Assembly (NCBI GenBank): GCA_014695195.1
Contig: JACJNW010000044.1
Location: 62,001 to 126,000, forward strand
Source: Cyanobacteria bacterium FACHB-DQ100
GTDB lineage: Bacteria; Cyanobacteriota; Cyanobacteriia; Leptolyngbyales; Leptolyngbyaceae
Direction of reading: 5' to 3'
DNA length: 64,000 nucleotides
How positions within the stretch are numbered: position 1 is the stretch's first letter; each line of letters opens with the position of its first letter. The notes beneath the pieces are model-generated. The model did no database searches. It had not been told where the DNA came from and saw nothing but the letters and a program-made list of their open reading frames with translations. This document shows, in pieces, positions 35,438-43,630 of this stretch. A program made the translations under genes and the position numbers.

Positions 35438-35494
35438 CTACACAGCAAAACGAGTGGGCGATCTGTTTGGATACCCACTCGTTTTGCTGTGTAG
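35438..35494. terminator. Perfect 21-bp bidirectional terminator between gmk and psaL
   Basis: Arms 35438-35458 and 35474-35494 are perfectly complementary over 21 bp with a 15-base loop, among the longest perfect stems in the window. It occupies the gap between the convergent gmk and psaL stops. The stem contains an AAAA/TTTT block, so pairing would end transcription from either side. Confidence 0.85.
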
Positions 35495-35499
35495 CAGTT

Positions 35500-36024
35500 T
35501 TACAGTCCGCTTGTGAAGTTTTTGAACAGCGCTAGATTGGTGAGCAGGAAGTACGCCAAGGCTGCACCGCCAACACCGCCCACTAAGAAGCCAGCAGCAT
35601 ATTCGTTCCAACCATGTCCGGTTTTGAGTTCCGAGGGTGGGTTCGGAGTGGTGATTGTGGTCATGGGTGCCGGCGGATTGCTTGCGCCGTAGAGCGAAAT
35701 TGCCAGCGTAGAGATAATCAGGAGTCCGATCGTGCTGAGCAATCCGGCTAAGTTTGCCAAGTCGGTGTCACGCAGAGGGCCCAATTTTGCAAAAGGGCCA
35801 ATAATCCAATAGCCATGAGCGAGTCCCACTTCTAATCCACGGCGCAGCGGGGAGAGACCTTCGCGATAAGCGGGGAGGGCGTTGATATAAGTCCGAACGA
35901 GCGGGGACGCATTAATTGGTGTTGCGAGGTTGCCATTTTGAATATCAAAGGCAGGATAGATAACCTCTTTATTACGAGGATCGTCAGGACGATCGGTCGC
36001 TTCTGGATGTCTAAGAATTTGCAT
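35500..36024 (-). CDS. psaL: Photosystem I reaction centre subunit XI (PsaL)
   Basis: A 174-residue thylakoid protein required for trimerisation of cyanobacterial photosystem I. The N-terminal extension KEVIYPAFDIQNGNLATPINASPLVRTYINALPAYR and SPLRRGLEVGLAHGYWIIGPFAKLGPLR, two membrane segments, and the C-terminal YAAGFLVGGVGGAALAYFLL are diagnostic. The frame starts further upstream, but ATG 36024 (MQILRHPEAT) with AGGA 10 bases upstream is the natural start. psaI, its usual neighbour, was not found in the adjoining sequence. Confidence 0.95.
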   Translation of the reverse strand: MQILRHPEATDRPDDPRNKEVIYPAFDIQNGNLATPINASPLVRTYINALPAYREGLSPLRRGLEVGLAHGYWIIGPFAKLGPLRDTDLANLAGLLSTIGLLIISTLAISLYGASNPPAPMTTITTPNPPSELKTGHGWNEYAAGFLVGGVGGAALAYFLLTNLALFKNFTSGL

Positions 36025-36321
36025 AAATGAAATGTCCTGTTTTACAAGGGTGCTGGAAGCGTATTGTAGGGGGTTCGTTTTTGCGGCTTCATCACTCTCA
36101 AGACACAACCTGAATAACCCGTTCTCGAAGAATGTAAGAGTTTATGAACGGTGCGATCGATTAAACGCCTGAGCTTAGATAATCACAAAGTCATCCCACG
36201 ACTTAACCAAGTTTCTTTATAAAGATTTAAGATTTTGCAACATCGTGCCCCAAACTGAGGAATCCCCCCTATCTTTAGGAAAGTTCCAGCCTGTTATTCA
36301 TTTGCGATGGAAAGGTGAAGT

Positions 36322-36636
36322 ATGTCGTTTAGCCCCACCCCAAATTATCTACGATCGCTCTTGTTAGCCAGCTTGCTGAGCTTTCTTGCACCGATCGCCT
36401 TGATCGGGGGAACAATCGCGCTGCTGCTGTTGCTTGGCGTTGTACCGGGATTGATGCCTTTTGGACAAGCTTGTGCGGCTCAAATCCTGTCGTTTCTTGA
36501 AACGTTTGGAAATGGTAGCGCTTGGGAAGGAGCGATCGTGATCGGCTGTACCTGCGGTGTCGTCGGTGCTCTATTTGATACCTATATTTTTACGGTGACT
36601 CACTCGCTGACCTTGAGCAAGCCGCTCTCGAAATAA
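36322..36636 (+). CDS. Small membrane protein of unknown function
   Basis: A 104-residue protein with two or three hydrophobic segments (SLLLASLLSFLAPIALIGGTIALLLLLGVVPG about 11-42, and GAIVIGCTCGVVGALFDTYIF about 70-90). The start ATG 36322 has AAAGGTG about five bases upstream. I do not recognise a family. It precedes the M16 peptidase pair by 55 bases and may be transcribed with it. No catalytic motif is visible. Confidence 0.7.
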   Translation: MSFSPTPNYLRSLLLASLLSFLAPIALIGGTIALLLLLGVVPGLMPFGQACAAQILSFLETFGNGSAWEGAIVIGCTCGVVGALFDTYIFTVTHSLTLSKPLSK

Positions 36637-36691
36637 GCCATTGCCGACAAAACTCCCTATGCTAGAGAACATGCCTTAAGAGTTCGTTGAC

Positions 36692-38215
36692 ATGGTGAGA
36701 ATAAGTCGGACGATCGTAATCTTTGTTTTAGTGTTTCTGTTGGGTTGGGGTAGCGTTCCTGGAATTAGCGTAGCGCGGACGCTGCCTTCACAGTCGATTC
36801 AGCCTTATCTGGATCGAGTGATCCAAAACGTGACCGAGTTTAAGTTAGAAAATGGTCTGAAGTTTATTGTTTTAGAGCGTCATCAAGCTCCAGTGGTTTC
36901 GTTTGTAACTTATGCAGATGTGGGTGGAGCGGATGAACCGGAAGGAAGAACCGGAGTCGCACACTTCCTAGAACATTTAGCGTTTAAGGGTACCACTCGG
37001 ATCGGCACACAGAATTTTCAAGCGGAAAAGCCGTTATTAAACCAGCTAGATCAGCTTGCAGCACAGATTAAAACGGCAAGAGAGCAAAAGAAAGATGTTC
37101 GCACCTTGCAAGCGGAGTTCGATCGCGTTGAAGCCGAAGCCACGAAATTGGGACGGCAAAATGAATTAGGACGCATCGTGGAGCAAGCAGGTGGCGTGGG
37201 GCTGAATGCCAATACTTCGGCAGATGCCACGCGCTATTTCTATAGTTTTCCGTCTAACAAATTAGAGCTTTGGATGTCGTTGGAGTCAGAACGCTTTCTC
37301 GATCCGGTATTTCGAGAGTTCTACAAAGAGAAAGCGGTGATTCTAGAAGAGCGGCGATTGCGGACGGAGAATTCACCGATCGGGCAATTGATCGAAGCGT
37401 TTACGGGTACTGCCTTTAAGGTTCATCCCTATCGCCGTCCGGTGATTGGTTATCCAACTGATTTAGCCAATCTCACCCGACAAGATGTGCAGACCTTCTT
37501 CGACACGCATTATGTCCCGAATAATTTGACGATCGCGATCGTGGGCGATGTCAATCCAACCGAAGTGAAGCGTCTCGCTCAAACCTATTTTGGTCGCTAC
37601 AAAACGAAGCCCGCGCCGCCGGAAGTGGTTGCCGTTGAGCCGCCACAAACCCAGCAGCGTGAAGTCAGTTTGAAGCTACAATCTCAACCCTGGTACGTAG
37701 AAGGCTACCACCGTCCTGCGTTAAATCATCCGGATAACGTTGTGTATGAAGCGATCGCGTCAATTTTGAGCGATGGGCGCACTTCTCGGCTGTACCGATC
37801 GTTAGTTGAAGAGCAGAAGGTCGCATTAGCCGCTCAAGGAATTAACGGCTTTCCGGGCGATAAGTTTCCGAATTTGATGCTGTTTTATGCGCTGACCGCT
37901 CCGGGTCGATCGATTGAAGAAGTCGCGCCTGCTCTGAGAGCCGAAATCGATCGCCTGAAAACTCAGCCTGTTTCGGCGCAAGAACTCGATCGCGTCAAAA
38001 CTCAAGCGAGAGCCGGATTATTACGATCGCTCGATTCCAATATGGGCATGGCTCAGTCGCTATTAGAGTACGAAGTCAAAACCGGAAACTGGCGCAACTT
38101 ATTCCAGCAAATTGACGCGATCGCCAAGATTACGCCTGCTGATATCCAGCGAGTTGCAAACGCCACGTTTACCGATTCCAATCGCACGATTGGACGAATT
38201 TTGTCGCAAGGATAA
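36692..38215 (+). CDS. M16-family zinc peptidase, catalytic subunit
   Basis: A 507-residue secreted M16 metalloprotease. A signal-like segment (IVIFVLVFLLGWGSVPGISVA) precedes the peptidase domain. The inverted zinc motif HFLEH is at residues 91-95 with AFKGT after it, and the downstream region (GLNANTSADATRYFYS, then a Glu-containing helix) completes the site. The C-terminal half is the second M16 domain. It lies 34 bases before a second M16 gene lacking the HxxEH motif, an arrangement that suggests a heterodimer of active and inactive chains. Substrate unknown. Confidence 0.9.
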   Translation: MVRISRTIVIFVLVFLLGWGSVPGISVARTLPSQSIQPYLDRVIQNVTEFKLENGLKFIVLERHQAPVVSFVTYADVGGADEPEGRTGVAHFLEHLAFKGTTRIGTQNFQAEKPLLNQLDQLAAQIKTAREQKKDVRTLQAEFDRVEAEATKLGRQNELGRIVEQAGGVGLNANTSADATRYFYSFPSNKLELWMSLESERFLDPVFREFYKEKAVILEERRLRTENSPIGQLIEAFTGTAFKVHPYRRPVIGYPTDLANLTRQDVQTFFDTHYVPNNLTIAIVGDVNPTEVKRLAQTYFGRYKTKPAPPEVVAVEPPQTQQREVSLKLQSQPWYVEGYHRPALNHPDNVVYEAIASILSDGRTSRLYRSLVEEQKVALAAQGINGFPGDKFPNLMLFYALTAPGRSIEEVAPALRAEIDRLKTQPVSAQELDRVKTQARAGLLRSLDSNMGMAQSLLEYEVKTGNWRNLFQQIDAIAKITPADIQRVANATFTDSNRTIGRILSQG

Positions 38216-38249
38216 ACCACTCTATTGATGTGATGCGTTGTTAACTCAA

Positions 38250-39698
38250 ATGAAAACTTTCCGAATCTCAACTCTATTTGTTTTGGCGTTTCTAGCTGTG
38301 TTGTTGTTTGTACATCCGGCGATCGCAGAGACACCGAAACACTATACCGATCTAAAATTCACACCGCCCCCAGAAATTAGAGTCCCGGAGTACACGCGGT
38401 TTCAGCTTCAGAACGGCATGATCGTTTATCTGATGGAAGACCACGAATTGCCTTTAGTGAGCGGAACGGCGCTTGTTAAAACGGGAGATCGCTTCGAGCC
38501 TGCAAATCAAGTTGGACTTGCAGAACTCACGGGAACGGTGATGCGATCGGGGGGAACTCAAAAACGCACTGCTAATCAACTGAATCAATTACTTGAGCAA
38601 CGAGCGGCAGTGGTTGAAACTGGAATTTCCACTACTGCGGGAAGCGCCAGCTTTAACACGCTCACCGAAGATTTACCGGAAGTGTTTGATCTGTTTGCCG
38701 AAGTCATCCAGCAGCCTGCATTCGCACCCGATCAGTTAGCAATCGCCAAAGTTCAACTGCAAGGCGGCATTGCTCGACGGAATGACGATCCTAACGGCAT
38801 TGTCGGGCGAGAATTTCAGAAGCTCATTTACGGCAGCGATAGCCCTTATGCGCGTACTGTGGAGTATTCGACGATCACGAACATTTCTCGCAATGATTTG
38901 ATTCAGTTTTATAGCCGATCGTTCCGTCCGGATCAAATGCTGCTCGGAATCGTGGGAGATTTTGACTCGAAGCAAATGCGATCAGCGATCGAATCGAAGT
39001 TCGGAGCTTGGAAACCCGCAGAACAGGCTATCCCATCACAGCTTCCATCGGTTTCCCAAGCAAAACAAGGTGGAATCTTCTTCGTCAATCAGCCGCAACT
39101 GAATCAAAGCTATCTACAAATGGGGCATCTAGGCGGACAGTTAAACAGCCCGGATTACCCAGCATTAAGCGTGATGGAAGATGTATTAAGTGGCTTCGGG
39201 CGACGATTGTTTAACGAAGTGCGATCGCGCCAAGGATTGGCTTACTCGGTTGGGGCAAGCTGGAGCGCTCAGTTTGATTATCCAGGTGTGTTTATTGCTA
39301 GTGGAGAAACGAGATCGGATGCAACCGTTCCGTTTATTCGCTCGGTGATGAATGAGATCGATCGCATTCGCAAAGAGCCGATTTCAGCCGATGAATTAGG
39401 ATTCGCGAAAGATACCGTGTTGAATTCTTTTATCTTCAACTTCCAAGATCCGGGTCAAACTCTTTCGCGTTTGCTGCGATATGAATACTATGGATATCCC
39501 AAAGATTTCATCTTCCAATATCGCAAAGCGGTAGAAGCAACAACAATTCCCGATGTTCAGCGAGTCGCTCAGAAATATCTTCAGCCTGAAAAGATTGTTA
39601 CTTTGGTTGTCGGCAATGACAAAGAAATTCAGCCGCCGCTATCGAGCTTGGGGCAGCCTGTAACCCCTATTGATATCACGATTCCAAAGCTGCAATAG
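38250..39698 (+). CDS. M16-family peptidase-like protein, non-catalytic subunit
   Basis: A 482-residue M16 homologue with signal peptide MKTFRISTLFVLAFLAVLLF, ending near HPAIA. The zinc motif is absent: the HxxEH position reads LAELT in VGLAELTGTVMRSGG. The substrate-binding element RQGLAYSVG is kept, so it may bind substrate in complex with the preceding active chain. It follows that gene by 34 bases. The frame opens at a TTG at 38238, but ATG 38250 starts the signal peptide. Ends 8 bases before the convergent MOSC gene. Confidence 0.88.
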   Translation: MKTFRISTLFVLAFLAVLLFVHPAIAETPKHYTDLKFTPPPEIRVPEYTRFQLQNGMIVYLMEDHELPLVSGTALVKTGDRFEPANQVGLAELTGTVMRSGGTQKRTANQLNQLLEQRAAVVETGISTTAGSASFNTLTEDLPEVFDLFAEVIQQPAFAPDQLAIAKVQLQGGIARRNDDPNGIVGREFQKLIYGSDSPYARTVEYSTITNISRNDLIQFYSRSFRPDQMLLGIVGDFDSKQMRSAIESKFGAWKPAEQAIPSQLPSVSQAKQGGIFFVNQPQLNQSYLQMGHLGGQLNSPDYPALSVMEDVLSGFGRRLFNEVRSRQGLAYSVGASWSAQFDYPGVFIASGETRSDATVPFIRSVMNEIDRIRKEPISADELGFAKDTVLNSFIFNFQDPGQTLSRLLRYEYYGYPKDFIFQYRKAVEATTIPDVQRVAQKYLQPEKIVTLVVGNDKEIQPPLSSLGQPVTPIDITIPKLQ

Positions 39699-39706
39699 TT
39701 CCAAGT

Positions 39707-40267
39707 TCAGACCCGATCAAGCGGTTGGTGGGGAACTGGTGGTAGTTCAACTTGAATCACATCGCCAGGGCGCACCTCGCCATCCGCCACAACAATACTC
39801 ATCACTCCAGACTTGCGAATCAGCTTTCCTTGTTCATCGTGATCGAGCACTGCTGACATCAAACCAGGCTGAAATCGATCGAGTTGAGCGCAAGGATTCC
39901 GTAGACCTGTGAGTTCAACGATCGCACTGTTGCCTAGATGTAGCCGTGTTCCAGTCGGCAGATTCAGAAGATCGATTCCGCGTGTGGTAATGTTTTCACC
40001 CATTTGTCCCGCTGAAACTGAGAAACCAGCCGCTTGCAACTCGTCGTGCAATTCAGCGTGGATGAGATGTACCTGCCGCAAATTCGGCTGGGTTGGATTT
40101 TTTGCCGCGTGCGATCGGTGTTTGACCGTCTCGCCTAAGTGAGCATCACCCTCAACCCCAAGACCGCCCAAAAGCCGAATGCGCTCCTGATTCTGCTTGC
40201 TGAAGCTATGAGTTGCGCTGCGGCTAACGGCAACGACGGCTCCACTGAGTTGCACCACTTGACTCAC
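39707..40267 (-). CDS. MOSC-domain protein
   Basis: A 186-residue MOSC-domain protein, the domain of molybdenum-cofactor sulfurases and YiiM/YuaD-type enzymes, which handle sulfur through a conserved Cys. The conserved region GTRLHLGNSAIVELTGLRNPCAQLDRFQPGL contains that Cys. Also visible is RQVHLIHAELHDEL. It starts with GTG at 40267, 20 bases after aroE, so it is likely the last gene of the minC-minD-minE-aroE run. The specific sulfur acceptor is unknown. Confidence 0.85.
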   Translation of the reverse strand: MSQVVQLSGAVVAVSRSATHSFSKQNQERIRLLGGLGVEGDAHLGETVKHRSHAAKNPTQPNLRQVHLIHAELHDELQAAGFSVSAGQMGENITTRGIDLLNLPTGTRLHLGNSAIVELTGLRNPCAQLDRFQPGLMSAVLDHDEQGKLIRKSGVMSIVVADGEVRPGDVIQVELPPVPHQPLDRV

Positions 40268-40287
40268 TCCAAACGGTAAAAACTTTC

Positions 40288-41139
40288 TTAATTCAAACCT
40301 AAATGAGTCCGCAGCGATCGCCGCATGACATCATCCGGAGCAGTTTGTCCTGTCCAGATTTCTAGAGCCGCCGCACCTTGTTGAACCAGCATTTCTAATC
40401 CGTCGATCGCGTCTGCTCCTCGCTGTTGCGCCTGCTGCAAAAATCGAGTCGGATTCGGCACATAGATTAAGTCGTAAGCGATCGCGCTCGATCGGATTTG
40501 ATCTGCTTGTTCCTCGGTTAGAGGCGATTGATCAACGTGCGGCGACATTCCGATCGGTGTGGTATTCACAATCAGGTTTGCTTGCGGTAGAAGTCCAGAA
40601 AGCTGCTCCCAGGTGTGAACTGATAGAGAATCTAACGACCAAGATTGTGCAAACTCTTGAAGCTTGTCAGGATTACGTCCAACGACGTGAATTTCTGCAA
40701 ATCCTAGCTCTACGCATCCCGCAACAACGGCTCTTGCAGCGCCACCATTACCAAGAATCAGCGCGATCGATTGATTCCAAGTTCGATGCTTTAACGGTGC
40801 AATAAAGCCAACAATATCGGTATTTGTGCCGCTCCAGCCGCGATTAGTTCTCCAAACCGTATTGACGGCTCCGATCGCTTTTGCCACATCGGTAATCTCA
40901 GTCAAGAGCGGCATAATCGCTTGCTTGTGAGGAATCGTTACGCTGAATCCTTGCAGATCGATCGCCTCGAATCCAGCGATCGCAGTTCTGAGATCTCCTG
41001 GGCGAATGCGAAACGGAACATACGCAAAGTCGATCTGCATCTCGGAGATCGCAGCATTGTGCATGATCGGAGAGAGCGAGTGTTCGATCGGATCGCCAAT
41101 CACACCCAGCAGCTTTGTTTTACCCGTGATTCGATTCAT
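40288..41139 (-). CDS. aroE: Shikimate dehydrogenase (NADP+)
   Basis: A 283-residue enzyme reducing 3-dehydroshikimate in aromatic amino-acid synthesis. The shikimate-binding HSLSP (SPIMHNAAI) and [12 protein letters not shown] are present, as are the NADP motif [17 protein letters not shown] and NTTPIGMSP. Its ATG at 41139 lies 20 bases inside the minE reading frame, so the genes overlap and are likely translationally coupled. AroE following the min genes is not obviously functional but is clear in the sequence. Confidence 0.94.
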   Translation of the reverse strand: MNRITGKTKLLGVIGDPIEHSLSPIMHNAAISEMQIDFAYVPFRIRPGDLRTAIAGFEAIDLQGFSVTIPHKQAIMPLLTEITDVAKAIGAVNTVWRTNRGWSGTNTDIVGFIAPLKHRTWNQSIALILGNGGAARAVVAGCVELGFAEIHVVGRNPDKLQEFAQSWSLDSLSVHTWEQLSGLLPQANLIVNTTPIGMSPHVDQSPLTEEQADQIRSSAIAYDLIYVPNPTRFLQQAQQRGADAIDGLEMLVQQGAAALEIWTGQTAPDDVMRRSLRTHLGLN

Positions 41140-41530
41140 TCTTCGGCTTTGGGGGTTCGGACGGCTCAGATTGATCAGGTTGAGCTTTGGGCGGGTCTTC
41201 GGTCAAAGTCGCTTCAGTCAGCGTCAAATCCGGCACAATCTTTGCCATTTCTTCCGGGCTGGGTTCTGGCATCGAGCGAATTCGACGGATCGGTAAATTG
41301 GCAATTAACGCGGTCGATCGCTGGTGGTTTTCCAGCACAAACTCCATGCCTTCATCCAGCTCGACATAACGCGACACCACTTCTAGAATTTCTTTTCGCA
41401 ATTCCTCAACCAGGTGGGGCGGTAAATCTGCGCGATCGTGTGCTAGGACTAGCTTCAGCCGTCGTTTGACATCGCTGCGGCTATTATCTGCGCCACGCGG
41501 AAATAAGCGTTCTAGAAATTCGGTGATCAT
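41120..41530 (-). CDS. minE: Cell-division topological specificity factor MinE
   Basis: A 136-residue MinE with the MinD-binding helix near [41 protein letters not shown] (about residues 25-66). It has a longer C-terminus than E. coli MinE, ending in a Pro/Glu-rich tail ([16 protein letters not shown]), usual in cyanobacteria. It follows minD by 43 bases and overlaps the aroE start by 20 bases. ATG at 41530. MinE releases MinD from the membrane and drives placement of the division site. Confidence 0.93.
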   Translation of the reverse strand: MITEFLERLFPRGADNSRSDVKRRLKLVLAHDRADLPPHLVEELRKEILEVVSRYVELDEGMEFVLENHQRSTALIANLPIRRIRSMPEPSPEEMAKIVPDLTLTEATLTEDPPKAQPDQSEPSEPPKPKNESNHG

Positions 41531-41573
41531 GAGCAGAGATGCGAACGGTTAAATAAAACGTGCAGCGATCGGG

Positions 41574-42377
41574 TTAATTCTTCTTAGAAAATCGACCAAA
41601 CAAGCGAGCAAAAAATCCTTCATTTGGCGGTTCTAAGCTCATTAAGGGTACTCGCTCTCCTTCCAAACGGCGCACAATATTATCAAAAGCGGTTGCCGCC
41701 ATTGAAGGTGTTTCTGATAATACCAAGGGTTCACCTTTATTCGTGGAAACAATCACTTTTTCATCGTCAGGAACGACTCCCAATAATTGCACCGCCAAAA
41801 TTTCTTGCACATCTTCGACGGACATCATATCGTTCGCCTGCACCATATTCGGTCGAATGCGATTCACAATCAGACTGATGCGTTTAATGTTGTTCGCTTC
41901 GAGCAGTCCGATCACCCGATCGCCATCTCGAACCGCCGCAATTTCAGGAGTCGTGACGATAATCGCTTCTCGTGCAGCCGCGATCGCGTTTTGGAATCCA
42001 AGCTCGATCCCAGCCGGGCAATCAATCAAAATATACTCATACACTCGCGCCAAAGCATTCACTAATTGCCGCATTTGATCGGGGGTCACTGCTTCTTTGG
42101 TGCGATTTTGAGCCGCAGGAAGCAGCACTAAGTTCTGGAACCGCTTATCTTTCACCAGTGCTTGTTCCAATCGACATTGACCCGCGAGCACTTCAACGGC
42201 GGTGTACACCACGCGATTTTCCAGCCCTAGTAATAAATCTAAATTTCTCAATCCGAAATCCGCATCGATCACAGCAACTTTACGTCGCCGTTTTGCCAAT
42301 GCCATACCGAGATTTGCGGTAGTGGTCGTCTTTCCGACTCCACCTTTACCCGAAGTGATAACGATGATACGCGCCAT
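41574..42377 (-). CDS. minD: Septum-site determining protein MinD
   Basis: A 267-residue membrane-bound ATPase. The deviant Walker A is GKGGVGKTTTTANLG (residues 10-24), followed by DADFGLRNLDLLLGLE and the Walker B region YILIDCPAGIELGF. The C-terminal amphipathic membrane-targeting helix is GFFARLFGRFSKKN. It partners MinE (43 bases downstream) and MinC (upstream, after a 247-base gap). ATG at 42377. Confidence 0.96.
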   Translation of the reverse strand: MARIIVITSGKGGVGKTTTTANLGMALAKRRRKVAVIDADFGLRNLDLLLGLENRVVYTAVEVLAGQCRLEQALVKDKRFQNLVLLPAAQNRTKEAVTPDQMRQLVNALARVYEYILIDCPAGIELGFQNAIAAAREAIIVTTPEIAAVRDGDRVIGLLEANNIKRISLIVNRIRPNMVQANDMMSVEDVQEILAVQLLGVVPDDEKVIVSTNKGEPLVLSETPSMAATAFDNIVRRLEGERVPLMSLEPPNEGFFARLFGRFSKKN

Positions 42378-42624
42378 TAATAAAAATCCGCTTTCGAGAG
42401 GAACGGAGTATGCCGATTACAGGTTTTATAGGATATCAGAATTCGGAATTTGAAGTGTTCGGAATCTAGCATGATTTAAGAACTAGATCGAGAAACTTTC
42501 AAATTTGGGGTCGATCGCTGATTAGCATACCGCAAGCAGCAAGTCGCGCAAGGCTGGCTCTACAAAGCTTTACCGCACGTTGGAAATCACCATGAGCAAT
42601 TCTGATTTTTGGACTCAGACTAAT
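42378..42624. other. 247-base gap inside the min operon
   Basis: Lies between the minC stop and the minD start on the minus strand. It is unusual for minC and minD to be this far apart when cotranscribed. No open frame or strong hairpin was seen; an internal promoter for minD-minE-aroE is the simplest explanation. Confidence 0.5.
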
Positions 42625-43488
42625 TTAGTCCTGTTTCCGAATCACAAAATCTGCGGCTCTCGCAATCCGAATATTGCCTTGCGGTGAAACATACGCTACT
42701 TCTGGGAAATACTGAGCGGGCGGGGTTTCGGGGGCGCGGGCGACGTAATCGGCAATCCGAATCTGGGTCGGCTCTAATTGCAGCGCCATGATCAGACATT
42801 TCGAGTTGCCTTTGCATCCGGCATGAGCCACACCGCGCAGGCGACCCCAAACGAGAATATCGCCTTCTGCGATAATCGATCCTCCTGGATTGAGATCACC
42901 CATCACAATCACGGTTCCGTTATGGCGGATTTCCGTGCCGGAGCGCAGCGTCATTTGAATATAAAGCGGCTCCTCCATCGCGGTTGCCGTTCCAGGCTTG
43001 GCGATCAGCGGTGAAGCGGCAGTGATTTGCTCAACGGAGTAGCCTGCGGTAGCGGCGACGACAGCCGTTTGACGGCGACGGGTGTGAACGCATTTGAGTT
43101 GCAGTTGCGCTTCTGCGAGGGCTTGGGCGATCGCGCTGAGCTGGCGGGTATCGAGGAGGCGATCGTCTGCGATCAGATGCACAACAGTGTTGGGCTGCCA
43201 GTGGCGTTCTCGTCCGGCTAAAAGCTGTTTGAACTGCTGCCAGAGTTCACTCCATGCTAAAGCGACTTTGGAAACAGATTCAGATTCAGGCGGCAGAATT
43301 AAATGCAGCGCACCGTCTTTGGTTTTGAGGCGGACTTGCAGATCTTCGATCGCAATTCTGGGCGTGTCCGGGGTTTCGAGCGGCGGCAGTTCTGGTAAAT
43401 CCGGTTCGAGATTTGGGCTAGAAACGGATTCTGGGGAAATGGGGCTAGAGTCGTTCGAGATTGGCGAAACAGAGGTATCAGAAGTCAT
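42625..43488 (-). CDS. minC: Septum-site determining protein MinC
   Basis: A 287-residue inhibitor of FtsZ assembly. The N-terminal ~60 residues are Pro/Ser/Glu-rich, then a variable FtsZ-binding domain, and the C-terminal beta-helical domain with GTEIRHNGTVIVMGDLNPGG, GDILVWGRLRGVAHAG and LQLEPTQIRIADYVAR. The N-terminal extension is a cyanobacterial trait. ATG 43488. It is divergent from sucrose synthase across 142 bases, which must hold both promoters. Confidence 0.92.
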   Translation of the reverse strand: MTSDTSVSPISNDSSPISPESVSSPNLEPDLPELPPLETPDTPRIAIEDLQVRLKTKDGALHLILPPESESVSKVALAWSELWQQFKQLLAGRERHWQPNTVVHLIADDRLLDTRQLSAIAQALAEAQLQLKCVHTRRRQTAVVAATAGYSVEQITAASPLIAKPGTATAMEEPLYIQMTLRSGTEIRHNGTVIVMGDLNPGGSIIAEGDILVWGRLRGVAHAGCKGNSKCLIMALQLEPTQIRIADYVARAPETPPAQYFPEVAYVSPQGNIRIARAADFVIRKQD

Positions 43489-43630
43489 GCCTAATGTGGG
43501 GCTGCAACGGATAGATCATATTCACACATTCGGATGTTGGCAACATTGTTTCGATCGACAGACGTAAAGCCTGAGTTTTTTCATTATTGTGTGATGGCGA
43601 TTTTCTGACAGAGAACAATTAGGAGTTAAA

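Noticed and set aside
36133-36149. HLR1-like direct repeat upstream of psaL, a possible RpaB binding site
   Set aside because: On the minus strand the two half-sites have mismatches and a spacing one base off the usual motif, so I cannot support it.
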